This document shows positions 1-7,769 of a stretch of 14,045 bases of DNA, in pieces. Under the pieces are notes generated by a model. It was given only the letters and a program-made list of their open reading frames with translations. It was not told the origin of the DNA and made no database searches. The DNA lies in assembly GCA_947175845.1 (NCBI GenBank), contig CAMWOK010000047.1, positions 1-14,045 of the forward strand, read 5' to 3'. Every line of letters starts with the position of its first letter. The stretch's first letter is position 1. A program made the position numbers and the translations under genes. Origin of the DNA: an uncultured Lachnospiraceae bacterium (GTDB taxonomy: Bacteria > Bacillota > Clostridia > Lachnospirales > Lachnospiraceae).

Positions 1-450
1 AGCCACACCGCCCACACACCACGTGTCGTAGCCATCCTTTGCAAGCCCCTCCATAATCGTACTGCCAGAAAAACTGTACGCCCCCTGCGGTGCCTTCTTT
101 CCCATCCCGATCGACTTCGGGAAAAACAAAAGTTCTCTGTCCGCTATGCTCTTCGCCTCATACGGACACGGCAGAAATCCCGCGAACATGGCATGGTGTG
201 AGGGATAGGTAAAATTTCCCGGCGCCTGGCGCTTCTGCCATTGACCATACTGGTTCAGCACAGGCGTATTGCCGGCAGCCTCCTCCTGCACCGCCACATC
301 ATAGCGCAGCGTGTCCAGACACACAAACAGAATATCCGAAGTCCCGACTACCTGTGTCATATCCACGGAAGCTTCCTGCACCTTTCGGGAGGACGCAAAC
401 AGACGGGCAGGCACTTCCTGCTCCGTCGGCATAACTGTATCTTCACTCAT
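1..450 (-). CDS. STM4013-like alkaline phosphatase/sulfatase-fold hydrolase, 5' part only
   Basis: The first 150 codons of a gene that continues past the left edge. The start is the ATG at 450-448, with a GGAGAG ribosome site a few bases upstream, inside the end of the preceding gene. Residues 39-50 (DILFVCLDTLRY) match the opening strand of the alkaline phosphatase superfamily; Asp46 is the expected first metal ligand. Residues 81-91 (TYPSHHAMFAG) align with the sulfatase signature C/S-x-P-S-R-x4-T-G, which puts Thr81 where sulfatases carry the formylglycine Cys or Ser. That predicts a Thr-nucleophile phosphatase- or phosphotransferase-like enzyme rather than a true sulfatase. The first 35 or so residues look like a variable extension. 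The gene order with the ATP-grasp and leucine-rich-repeat genes identifies it as the family named after Salmonella STM4013. The substrate is unknown. The C-terminal metal ligands lie outside the window. Confidence 0.82.
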   Translation of the reverse strand, partial: MSEDTVMPTEQEVPARLFASSRKVQEASVDMTQVVGTSDILFVCLDTLRYDVAVQEEAAGNTPVLNQYGQWQKRQAPGNFTYPSHHAMFAGFLPCPYEAKSIADRELLFFPKSIGMGKKAPQGAYSFSGSTIMEGLAKDGYDTWCVGGVA

Positions 451-453
451 TTT

Positions 454-1500
454 CTACTCTCCATTTTGACTGTATTCTTTCATCATCCGCGCCTGATGGC
501 GGTAAATGCTGTTTTCATGATAAATATCCTGATAAATCAAATCGCCCTGCGCGTTCATCTCGATAATGCGCGGCCGCATACTTCCTTTTTCCAGCAGAAT
601 ATCAATGCCTGCACTCCGAAGTCCCGGATAGAGCGCCATCCCTGCTCTGCACAGCTGTGCAATCTCTTCAACGGCACGCCCAGACAGCCCCAGCTGCGCA
701 ATATCCAGCGGATGATTGTTCAGATGCAGGTTTGTGACAGGCCCTTTCGACAGCCTTGCCAGCAGATAATCGAGCTGGCCGTCCTGCACCACTGCCCGCA
801 AATCATACGCATATCCCTGATGAACTGCCTTGCCATACCACCGCTCCACGATGCAGTCCAGAGCCAGAATCCGGCTCAGAAGCGGGACGATCTCATCCGT
901 CCTGGAAAACTGGCGCAGGCACTTTGTATTGATAAGCTCCATATTTGGCTGTAGCAGCGCGCATGTGTAGAGTGCCATCCGCCCTGTGTGCACATGCAAG
1001 CGCAGCGCTGCCACTCCTGCCGCCCCGGAGCCTTTTATCGGTTTGATAAACACCTGGTGGACATGCTGTCTGCGCATCTCCTCCAAAAGCGCTTCCACGG
1101 TACATGTTCCGCCGTCAGAGGCGCTTGACATCCGCACCGCTTCCGTCACGGGAAGTCCCGCCTCCTGCAGCCTTGCCTTGCACGCCTGCTTGTCCAGCAG
1201 TCCTGTTATCGAGGATGGCGCATTGAAAAACACTGTATTCTCCATTCTGTCCAGCTCTGCAAGCTGTTGTATATATCCGTCTGTATGCTGATTCAACGCA
1301 TCGAGAGAACAGCTTGTCCATTGCGGCGGGTCAATTTTTACCAGCAGTCCTGCCGCGCCGGACAATCTCTGCAGCCCGTACCAGTCCTTCTGATCTGCCC
1401 AGTCCACAAACGTCACAGGCAGCCCCTCCTGCTCTGCCGCTTTTCTCAGATAAGTCGTCCTCCTGGTATTCGGGCTGCCCAGTATCACCACCTGTCTCAT
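454..1500 (-). CDS. STM4014-like ATP-grasp protein
   Basis: A 348-residue soluble protein with the marks of an ATP-grasp ligase. The N-terminal part (about 1-95) looks like a Rossmann-type pre-ATP-grasp domain. FIKPIKGSGAAGV at 151-163 is the phosphate-binding lysine (Lys153) and glycine loop. YDLR at 232-235 resembles the D-x-R pair of the RimK and glutathione synthase group. Asp300 with IIEMN at 312-316 (Glu314, Asn316) is the usual magnesium-binding set. Such enzymes join a carboxylate to an amine or thiol through an acyl phosphate, often on peptides. Here the acceptor is unknown. The ATG overlaps the TGA of the upstream leucine-rich-repeat gene as ATGA, which indicates translational coupling, and the next gene starts 3 bases after its stop. 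Family identity with STM4014 is from sequence and context; the chemistry is inferred from the motifs. Confidence 0.85.
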   Translation of the reverse strand: MRQVVILGSPNTRRTTYLRKAAEQEGLPVTFVDWADQKDWYGLQRLSGAAGLLVKIDPPQWTSCSLDALNQHTDGYIQQLAELDRMENTVFFNAPSSITGLLDKQACKARLQEAGLPVTEAVRMSSASDGGTCTVEALLEEMRRQHVHQVFIKPIKGSGAAGVAALRLHVHTGRMALYTCALLQPNMELINTKCLRQFSRTDEIVPLLSRILALDCIVERWYGKAVHQGYAYDLRAVVQDGQLDYLLARLSKGPVTNLHLNNHPLDIAQLGLSGRAVEEIAQLCRAGMALYPGLRSAGIDILLEKGSMRPRIIEMNAQGDLIYQDIYHENSIYRHQARMMKEYSQNGE

Positions 1501-2393
1501 TCTGTCAGCATGGCATACATGAACACCTCACCATCCTCTTCCCCATCGGCCACATTCCTGTCAGAACTATCCACTTCAACCGGAAGCGTCTCCAGCTTCT
1601 TTGCCATCTCGTCAGACAGAAAGTTGTAGTGCAGATCCAGTTTCTGAATATTGGGAAATTCCGGGATTTTTTCCAGAAGCAGCGCGCCGCCCTTGTCCGA
1701 CAACGTGCCATTTGACAGATCCAGTGTATGTATCTGTCCCATAAACTTACTTTCCAGCACCACTTTTGTCAGCTCGTCCTGCATCTCGCTGTCACAGATG
1801 CCAAGATACGTGAGCTCAGGAAAATCCGCGCATTCCAAAAGTTCCCTGATCGTGCTCTCATTCCCGTCAAATCCATACTCCTCAACACCAATGTACAGAA
1901 GAAGCTTCTTCAGCTTTGGAAGCTTTGCGTTCTGTATGGACTTGATAATATCTGTCGAAAGTCCGCCGCAGATGATGGTCAGCGCCTCAAGCGTGTCATG
2001 ACAGATATCACCTAACACCAGCTCTGTGCTGCCCTTGATGGTCAGTTCCCTCAGCTGCGGCATTGCCGCCCAGAGCGCACTGTAATCGCCCTGGATGATC
2101 CAGGACACCTCGCACTCCTCAAAATCCATATCCCCGATAAACAATTTCCGGATATGCGAAAACCGATCTGCATTTGCCACGATATCATCTATCAGTTTCT
2201 GACAACCCCTTTCCCATGAATTTCCCCAGCTGCCGATCACAAGTTCTTCCAGCTCCGGAAACTGTTCGCTCTCCAGGATTTCCTGAATCATAGTACCCGG
2301 ACCTTTACCACGCTCGTCACAGTCTTCAAAACTATACGAAAATTCATGCGCTTTACGTCTTTTGTCCGCATCATCCACCAAAATAAAATTCAT
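1497..2393 (-). CDS. STM4015-like leucine-rich-repeat protein
   Basis: A 298-residue soluble protein made mostly of about eight leucine-rich repeats, seen as recurring units such as FPELEELVIG, MPQLRELTI, LPKLKKLLLY, FPELTYLGI, GQIHTLDLS and FPNIQKLDL. There is no signal peptide or membrane segment, so it should act in the cytoplasm, probably binding a partner protein. It has seven scattered cysteines. I chose the ATG at 2393 because AGGAGAGG ends six bases before it; a TTG two codons upstream (2399) would directly abut that site. It is the first gene of the transcription unit, with its own promoter, and ends in a four-base overlap with the ATP-grasp gene. It matches the family named after Salmonella STM4015, always found with radical SAM, hydrolase and ATP-grasp partners. 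No biochemical role is known to me. It could be a scaffold or a substrate of the cassette. Confidence 0.85.
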   Translation of the reverse strand: MNFILVDDADKRRKAHEFSYSFEDCDERGKGPGTMIQEILESEQFPELEELVIGSWGNSWERGCQKLIDDIVANADRFSHIRKLFIGDMDFEECEVSWIIQGDYSALWAAMPQLRELTIKGSTELVLGDICHDTLEALTIICGGLSTDIIKSIQNAKLPKLKKLLLYIGVEEYGFDGNESTIRELLECADFPELTYLGICDSEMQDELTKVVLESKFMGQIHTLDLSNGTLSDKGGALLLEKIPEFPNIQKLDLHYNFLSDEMAKKLETLPVEVDSSDRNVADGEEDGEVFMYAMLTE

Positions 2394-2453
2394 ATGCAAC
2401 CTCTCCTTTCACACAATACCGCCCTGTCCTATTGCAGTTTTCTGCACAGTTTC

Positions 2454-2482
2454 ATGATACTACGAATGCATGTGATGCGCAA
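2454..2482 (-). promoter_or_regulatory. Promoter of the STM4015-4014-4013 cassette
   Basis: On the minus strand TTGCGC (2482-2477), a 17-base spacer and TATCAT (2459-2454) form a reasonable sigma-A promoter. The expected start lies near 2447, giving a leader of about 55 bases. The leader holds a small hairpin, TGCAG-AAAA-CTGCA (2446-2433), at its very beginning. The rest of the 2394-2513 gap shows nothing else, and I see no clear terminator for the exporter gene that ends at 2514. Confidence 0.6.
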
Positions 2483-2513
2483 CCTGTATTTTGGCACGAA
2501 TGGCCGTTTGCAG

Positions 2514-3884
2514 TCAATGTGTCTCAACCGCCTCTTCCATGCGCCGAGCCAGCTTCCTGACCACCACAAAATAACTCAGTACCAGTATCACATCCGCGCC
2601 CGTCCAGGCCATAATCTCCGCGTAAAATATCCCGTTCTCACCTGCCAGGCGCGGCAGCAGCAGCGCACTCACAGTGCGCATGACAAACTCCGCCACTCCG
2701 GACAGCATGGGCAGTACCGTGTTTCCCATCCCCTGTATCGCAGACCTTGTCACATGCAGTATGTAAAGAATCGGCAGACAGACACTCATTATCGCCAGAT
2801 AACGATACGCCACTGCCAGTGTCGCCTCCACCGTATTTGGTGCACCGGAGATAAAAAGGCTAAGCAGCGGTTTCCCAAACCCGAGCATTCCGGCGGCGAT
2901 TATGACAGAAGTCACCAGTGCAATCCCCACCGCCGCCCGCATCCCCTCGCGGATGTGCCGGATCTTCCCGGCACCCATATTCTGTCCCATGTATGTCACC
3001 ATCGCATACCCGTAGGAGGTCGCGGCGATCTCAAGCAGGCCGTAGAGTTTGTTTGTGGCGGTGAACCCCGCGATAAAGATAACGCCGAACCCGTTTACCA
3101 CAGCCTGCACGATCATGCCGCCGACTGCAATAATTGCATTCTGAAACGCCATGGGAAACCCCAGATACATCAGTTCAGTCGACAGGCTGGCGCTGATTTT
3201 GAAATCCCCAGAGCGAAAACGCAGCAGCTCGATCCTGCGAATGTGCCAGATACAGAAAACACTCGAAACCAGCTGTGCAATCAGCGTCGCCGAAGCCGCG
3301 CCTGCAATCCCCCAGCCAAATCCAACGACAAACAACAAGTCCAGCAGAATATTGACAACCGACGCCACGATCATGGCATTGAGCGGAGTCCTGCCGTCAC
3401 CCAGCGCACGCAGGATACATGCCAGCAGGTTGTAGAGCATCACGACAGGAATCCCCATAAACATAATCCGCAGGTACAGTATCGTACCGCCCCAGATATC
3501 CGGCGGCGTCTGCAGAACCTGCAAGAGCGGCGCTGCCATCAGCTGTCCTGCCGCGACGAGAACCAGCGCGGACACTGCAGCTATCACGACAGATCCCGCA
3601 ACAGCCTTTCTCAGCGCATCATGCTTTCCCGCCCCGAACTCCTTTGCCATCCGGATTCCAAAGCCCTGTGTAAACCCCTGAATAATCCCCAGCATCATCC
3701 AGTTCATCCACTCCGCCGCCCCCAGCGCCGCCAGCGCGCTGACCCCGAGCACTTTCCCCACAACCATCGTGTCAACCACCGTATACAGCTGTTGAAAGAT
3801 GTTTCCTGCCATCAGCGACAGCGCGAAGGACAAAATAATGGAGGAAGGCCTGCCCTCCGTCATATTTTTCATTTTTACTGCCAT
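2514..3884 (-). CDS. MATE-family multidrug/sodium antiporter
   Basis: A 456-residue polytopic inner-membrane protein of the MATE family, which exports drugs or metabolites in exchange for Na+ or H+. The N-terminal stretch has the family hallmark GNIFQQLYTVVDTMVVGK followed by LGVSALAALGA, and an equivalent pattern recurs in the second half (GFPMAFQNAIIAVGG, GFTATNKLYGLLE), as expected of the two six-helix bundles. Length fits the family. The start is the ATG at 3884, where GGAGAG sits seven bases upstream; the frame stays open to 3974 but that extension would read through hairpins and has no ribosome site. It is closest to the DinF/NorM-like clostridial paralogues, whose substrates cannot be told from sequence. 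It stands alone between the cassette and pckA. Confidence 0.92.
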   Translation of the reverse strand: MAVKMKNMTEGRPSSIILSFALSLMAGNIFQQLYTVVDTMVVGKVLGVSALAALGAAEWMNWMMLGIIQGFTQGFGIRMAKEFGAGKHDALRKAVAGSVVIAAVSALVLVAAGQLMAAPLLQVLQTPPDIWGGTILYLRIMFMGIPVVMLYNLLACILRALGDGRTPLNAMIVASVVNILLDLLFVVGFGWGIAGAASATLIAQLVSSVFCIWHIRRIELLRFRSGDFKISASLSTELMYLGFPMAFQNAIIAVGGMIVQAVVNGFGVIFIAGFTATNKLYGLLEIAATSYGYAMVTYMGQNMGAGKIRHIREGMRAAVGIALVTSVIIAAGMLGFGKPLLSLFISGAPNTVEATLAVAYRYLAIMSVCLPILYILHVTRSAIQGMGNTVLPMLSGVAEFVMRTVSALLLPRLAGENGIFYAEIMAWTGADVILVLSYFVVVRKLARRMEEAVETH

Positions 3885-3898
3885 GTCAAAACTCTCCT

Positions 3899-3945
3899 GC
3901 TCCCCGCGCAGCCCATGCGCCGCTCTGGCGGCATCGTTTTGCTGC
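3899..3945 (-). promoter_or_regulatory. Two overlapping small hairpins in the leader of the MATE gene
   Basis: Just upstream of the MATE ribosome site the minus strand reads GCCGC-CAGA-GCGGC and then GCGCA-TGGGC-TGCGC. The two stems share two bases, so they compete with each other. No run of T follows either, so this is not an attenuator terminator of the standard kind. It may be a simple folded leader; function is not shown. Confidence 0.3.
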
Positions 3946-3959
3946 ACGGGTCTGTGCAT

Positions 3960-3993
3960 AAAAGAAAGACACACTTACATGTGTCTCTCTTTT
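3960..3993 (-). terminator. Rho-independent terminator of pckA
   Basis: On the minus strand, AAAAGAG-AGACACA, a six-base loop TGTAAG, then TGTGTCT-TTCTTTT: a 14-bp stem with a single G-T pair, beginning 36 bases after the pckA stop. The A-rich left foot and T-rich right foot give the T tract needed for release on this strand, and the reverse strand would work almost as well. Confidence 0.8.
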
Positions 3994-4002
3994 ATCAATC
4001 AA
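3974..4002 (-). promoter_or_regulatory. Possible weak promoter of the MATE gene inside the pckA terminator
   Basis: Minus strand TTGATT (4002-3997), 17 bases, TGTAAG (3979-3974): each box matches the consensus at four of six positions. The -10 box falls exactly in the loop of the pckA terminator hairpin. The -35 box lies in the small palindrome ATCAATTGAT (3998-4007), which could be an operator. No better promoter is seen in 3885-4028. Confidence 0.3.
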
Positions 4003-4028
4003 TTGATCAATGTCATACAATTCTCAGA

Positions 4029-5747
4029 TTAGCACTGCTCAACCAGCTTCTTCAATGCTGCAAGTGCCTCGTCAGGAAGCTTGTCATAGCCTTCCTTCTT
4101 GGTTGCGAAGCCTTCCACTGCATCTACACGGTTCTGCATTGCTGACTTCAATGCTGCCACGTACTCAGCGTTGTTCATATCCGGCTTGAACGCGTCGCTT
4201 GTCTTTCCAGACCAGTCATACATAATCTCGATATCGTCGAAGTTGCCCCACTTCTCGAAAGTTGCCTTTCCTTCCACGATCGTCTCGAGGATGCCCAGTG
4301 TGTCAGCCGGTTTTACCTTTGTGCCCATGAAATCGCCTGTGTTGACGATATAGCATGCAACATCCTTCTCCTCAACGAGTTTCTTGAACTTCTCGTAGTC
4401 GTTTACGAGCGGATAGGTTCTGAACGGATTTGCGTAGGGAACAATTCTCAGTGCGTTCAGGTCTGTGCCTGCCGCAACACGCTCTGCTGTGGATGTCTTG
4501 GTTGCGAGTGTAGCACCCATGACAGACGCGAGCGCAGCGCCCTTTAATTTTACTACAGGCGGAATTGTCGGATCCTTCATAATCCAGAAGATTGCGTTTA
4601 CGGGAGCGTCAATCTTATCCACGCGGTTCGGTGACCACAGTTTGGACTTGATCGCACGGCCGTTGCCGTTTCTGATATCCTCTGTCACGAGCTGAATCTT
4701 GCCGTCCTCATCCATGGTAGCGGAGCAGTTCTGTGCTGACAGCAAGTACTCATTGTCAGGACATCCTGTCGGATAATCCGCCGTCTTGTCGAAATATGTA
4801 GGCTCAAGTGCGATCGATGCGCAGGAATCTGTATTGATGATAAACGCATCGTCGTGAAGAACCTTGATGCCGCCAAATGCGTCATACTTGCCGCCATGCT
4901 TTGCATGTGTCAGCGTGGACTTTCCAGAGCCTGACAGTCCGTATACGGATGCAACGAACTTCTTGCCGCCCTCGAGAGAGTACTCCTTCTGTCCGCCGTG
5001 GCAGGAAGCGTAGCCGTTTCTGTTTGCGAGCGCCCACGCCATTGTCAGCGTGCCCTTCTTGTGCTCGCCGAAGTACTTCATGCCAAGGATTGCAGCGCAG
5101 TTCTGGTTCGTGTCAAAGTAGCAGAGTGTCAGAGGATCGCTCAGGCAGCTGTAGTCAACATCCGGTGCCTCGTGCGGTGCCCACTGCGGATCAGAGAAGA
5201 TGTAGATATCCGGCTCATTGCCGTCTCCGACCGGCTTGGAGTTCTTGTACATTTTCACATACTCGTCAGACATATACTGGAAGTTAATCATCCAGTTGTA
5301 AAGAAGGTTCTCCTCTCCTTCCGGAATCAGAAGATGTGCTTTCACCATGAACTCAGGGTCAAGACCTACAAAGCACTCTGCATGGTACATGGTCTTCCAG
5401 CGCGTCTCATACACAGCGTCCATGACAACCTTGTCAAGCTTTGTCTGGTCTACGCCCGGCTCACCCTTGATGCGGCGTGCAGCTGCGTAGCGGCCTGTAA
5501 CTGCGCCGTCGTTGAACAGCAGAACCCTTGCATCCTTCTCAAGACCGAATGTCTCTCCATCCTTAATCTTCATATCGGTTACAATGGTGCCCGGCGAGTT
5601 CTTTGCTAACTCATACGCTTCCTTCAAAGTGTTTACCTTCACAACATTGTTTCCGTAAAAAGCGGCCTCAATGATAGAACGTGTCTTTGAAAATCCTACC
5701 TTTCCAGCACCAATCTCGGAAATGGGATAATACGCTTTCGTTGACAT
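4029..5747 (-). CDS. pckA: Phosphoenolpyruvate carboxykinase (ATP)
   Basis: A 572-residue cytoplasmic enzyme that interconverts oxaloacetate plus ATP with phosphoenolpyruvate, CO2 and ADP. In fermenting gut anaerobes it often runs in the carboxylating direction to make oxaloacetate and ATP. The kinase loop GLSGSGKST is at 270-278, followed by the metal-binding HDDAF at 298-302. The C-terminal lobe has the family pattern GATLATKTSTAERV and CYIVNTGDFMGTKV. It is somewhat longer than the roughly 530 to 540 residues of E. coli-type enzymes and diverges between the loop and C-terminal lobe, as in the clostridial branch. The ATG at 5747 has AAGGAGGA eight bases upstream and gives MSTKAYYPI; the longer frame to 5804 begins inside the leader. 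It is a single-gene unit with its own promoter and terminator. Confidence 0.95.
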   Translation of the reverse strand: MSTKAYYPISEIGAGKVGFSKTRSIIEAAFYGNNVVKVNTLKEAYELAKNSPGTIVTDMKIKDGETFGLEKDARVLLFNDGAVTGRYAAARRIKGEPGVDQTKLDKVVMDAVYETRWKTMYHAECFVGLDPEFMVKAHLLIPEGEENLLYNWMINFQYMSDEYVKMYKNSKPVGDGNEPDIYIFSDPQWAPHEAPDVDYSCLSDPLTLCYFDTNQNCAAILGMKYFGEHKKGTLTMAWALANRNGYASCHGGQKEYSLEGGKKFVASVYGLSGSGKSTLTHAKHGGKYDAFGGIKVLHDDAFIINTDSCASIALEPTYFDKTADYPTGCPDNEYLLSAQNCSATMDEDGKIQLVTEDIRNGNGRAIKSKLWSPNRVDKIDAPVNAIFWIMKDPTIPPVVKLKGAALASVMGATLATKTSTAERVAAGTDLNALRIVPYANPFRTYPLVNDYEKFKKLVEEKDVACYIVNTGDFMGTKVKPADTLGILETIVEGKATFEKWGNFDDIEIMYDWSGKTSDAFKPDMNNAEYVAALKSAMQNRVDAVEGFATKKEGYDKLPDEALAALKKLVEQC

Positions 5748-5790
5748 ATTAAGATCCTCCTTAAGATAATAAATTTTATTTTTTATTTCA

Positions 5791-5826
5791 AACCGCCGCG
5801 ACAAAACTGCACTGTCTGAAACGGTT
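5791..5826 (-). promoter_or_regulatory. Folded leader segment of pckA
   Basis: Within the roughly 110-base pckA leader the minus strand has AACCG (5826-5822) able to pair with CGGTT (5795-5791), with an inner GACA/TGTC stem. Upstream lies a short GAGG-CAAGT-CCTC hairpin (5855-5843). The rest of the leader is A/T-rich up to the ribosome site. I recognise no known riboswitch. Confidence 0.3.
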
Positions 5827-5864
5827 CTAAATCAAATGCTGCGAGGACTTGCCTCAACAATATG

Positions 5865-5893
5865 ATTATCTCAAAACCTTTGATAAAAGTCAA
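5865..5893 (-). promoter_or_regulatory. Promoter of pckA
   Basis: Minus strand TTGACT (5893-5888), exactly 17 bases, GATAAT (5870-5865): both boxes are five of six to consensus, in an A/T-rich context. The start is expected near 5858. It lies in the 189-base gap between pckA and the aminopeptidase gene. That gap also has an A/T-rich 6-bp hairpin at 5911-5927 without a T run, so no sure terminator for the upstream operon is seen. Confidence 0.8.
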
Positions 5894-5936
5894 TAAAATT
5901 AACATAAACTTCACAAATAACTTGTAACTTCCCTCT

Positions 5937-7748
5937 TTACACCGCGCGCGTGGCTTTTCGCAGCAGTTCAAGCTCCGCGCCCTCAAAATACGGCGCAAGC
6001 TTCTCGTACACCTTCTCGTGGTATGCGTTCAGCTTTCGGATGTCGGACGGCTCCATGTACTGCGTGTCGATCGCATCCAGGTCAATCGGCACGTAAGTCA
6101 GATGGCGGAAGCCCATGAACTGGCCGTACTCGTTCTTGTCCTCATTCACAATCTCGACAATATTTTCCGTCCGGATGCCGTGGCTGTCCTGCACGTACAT
6201 GCCCGGCTCGTCCGAGACAATCATGCCCTCCTCGAGTTTCGTTTCCGGCCTCTCGGGTCTGTACTGCCAGCTCAGGCCGTGCGGTCCCTCGTGTACGTTG
6301 AGTATATAGCCGACTCCGTGGCCAGTCCCGTGTTTGTAGTCAAGCCCGCACTCCCACAGCGGCCCGCGTGCCAGGATGTCCAGGTTGCGCCCCGTACAGC
6401 CCTGCAGAAATTTCGCGTCCGCCAGCCGCAGCATGGCACACGCAACTTTTGTAAAGTGCAGTTTCATCTCGTCCGTGATGGCGCCCAGCGCAATCGTTCT
6501 GGTCACGTCCGTCGTGCCGCCCTCGTATTGTCCGCCTGAGTCAACCAGATAGAGTCCCTCTGCCTCAATGCTGCTAAAGTGCTCCTGCGTCGCGCTGTAG
6601 TGCGCCATTGCCGCGTTTGCCTGATACGCGCTAATGGTCGGAAATGACAAGTCCAGAAAGCCCGGAATCTCCGCGCGCATCCCGTCAAGTTTTGCCGCCA
6701 CACTCAGCTCGTCCATCGGGATTTTCCCGGCATTTTCCTTCATCCAAAACAGGAATCTGGTCAGCACTGCGCTGTCTTTTACATAGCACTCCCTGATGTG
6801 CGCAAGCTCTACTGGATTCTTGACTGCCTTGAGAAGCTCCGTCGGATTTTTCTTGTCGACAAGCTCTGTGCCCCTGTGCTGCGCGCGCGCCTGCACCCGC
6901 TTGTAGAGCATGTAGCTGAGATCCCCGCTAGAACACCACACCTTTCCTCTGATCTCACAGTTTTCAAGAAAATCCGCCACAGCGCCATAGTCCTCACAGG
7001 TGACGCCGCTCTGCGCAAAGTGCTGCTCTGCTTCCCTGGTCAGCGCATCCGCCTGGATAAATAGGACTGCTGACTCCTTCGAGACAAATGTGTAGGACAG
7101 CGCGACCGGATTGCAGTCCACATCATTTGCACGGATGTTGTAGAGCCACATAATGTCGTCGAGCTTTGCGATCAGCAAATGCTCCGCGCCCTCCTCATCC
7201 ATCTTCTCCCGCACTTTTGCAAGCTTCTCCTGCACGCTCATGCCGCAGTTCTCACCGGACACGAGCCACACCTTGCTCACGGGCATCGCGGGTCTGTCCT
7301 GCCAGAGCGGTGCCGCGATATCTCTGTCGTAGGAAAATGTGACAGACTTCCCCTCAAACGCTTTCTCAAGCTCCCTGCCAAAGGAGGCGTCCACAACCCT
7401 GCCGTCAAAACCGATCGTCTGGCCTTCTGTGACATTTTTTTCCAGGTACTCCTTGATGGTCGGCACATTCTCCTCCGCCATCTTATACAGCGTGATCCCC
7501 GAACCCGCAAGCTCGCTCTGTGCCTGCACAAAATACCGTCCGTCCGTCCACAGCCCCGCCTCCTTGTCGCTCACGACAAGCGTTCCGGCCGATCCGGTGA
7601 AGCCGGACAGGAACTGCCTCATTTTAAAGTACGCGTTTACATACTCGGAATTGTGATAGTCGGCTGTCGGCACGATATAATAGTCAATCCCCGCCTCCCT
7701 GAGCAGCCCGCGCAACTCTGCAATCCTCTGTTTTTCTACACTTCCCAT
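5937..7748 (-). CDS. pepP: Xaa-Pro aminopeptidase (aminopeptidase P, M24B)
   Basis: A 603-residue cytoplasmic metallopeptidase that removes the N-terminal residue from peptides with proline in second position. Two creatinase-type N-terminal domains (about 5-310) precede the pita-bread catalytic domain (about 315-540). All five metal ligands are present: Asp403 (LVDSGGQY), Asp414 (GTTDVTRT), His477 (GTGHGVG), Glu514 (SDEPGMY) and Glu528 (IRTEN); His383 fits the substrate-binding histidine. The three-domain form near 600 residues is the longer eukaryote-like type common in Clostridia, unlike E. coli PepP at about 440. The ATG at 7748 has GGAGG five bases upstream; four codons further up is another ATG that overlaps that site. 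Last gene of the thrC operon, 21 bases after the membrane protein. The symbol is by function, not by close orthology. Confidence 0.93.
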   Translation of the reverse strand: MGSVEKQRIAELRGLLREAGIDYYIVPTADYHNSEYVNAYFKMRQFLSGFTGSAGTLVVSDKEAGLWTDGRYFVQAQSELAGSGITLYKMAEENVPTIKEYLEKNVTEGQTIGFDGRVVDASFGRELEKAFEGKSVTFSYDRDIAAPLWQDRPAMPVSKVWLVSGENCGMSVQEKLAKVREKMDEEGAEHLLIAKLDDIMWLYNIRANDVDCNPVALSYTFVSKESAVLFIQADALTREAEQHFAQSGVTCEDYGAVADFLENCEIRGKVWCSSGDLSYMLYKRVQARAQHRGTELVDKKNPTELLKAVKNPVELAHIRECYVKDSAVLTRFLFWMKENAGKIPMDELSVAAKLDGMRAEIPGFLDLSFPTISAYQANAAMAHYSATQEHFSSIEAEGLYLVDSGGQYEGGTTDVTRTIALGAITDEMKLHFTKVACAMLRLADAKFLQGCTGRNLDILARGPLWECGLDYKHGTGHGVGYILNVHEGPHGLSWQYRPERPETKLEEGMIVSDEPGMYVQDSHGIRTENIVEIVNEDKNEYGQFMGFRHLTYVPIDLDAIDTQYMEPSDIRKLNAYHEKVYEKLAPYFEGAELELLRKATRAV

Positions 7749-7769
7749 TGTTACCTCCATATACTTCTG

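Noticed and set aside
3885..3974. N-terminal extension of the MATE protein by 30 residues.
   Set aside because: It would translate leader hairpins and part of the pckA terminator, has no ribosome site, and is hydrophilic where the family begins near its first helix.
2346..4145. Very long open frame (599 codons) on the plus strand opposite the MATE gene.
   Set aside because: The product is rich in His, Arg, Gln and Pro with no domain pattern, has no ribosome site, and lies wholly antisense to a clear transporter gene. It is a by-product of the base composition of that gene.
5748..5804. N-terminal extension of PEP carboxykinase by 19 residues.
   Set aside because: The segment is the A/T-rich leader that contains the AAGGAGGA ribosome site of the ATG at 5747.
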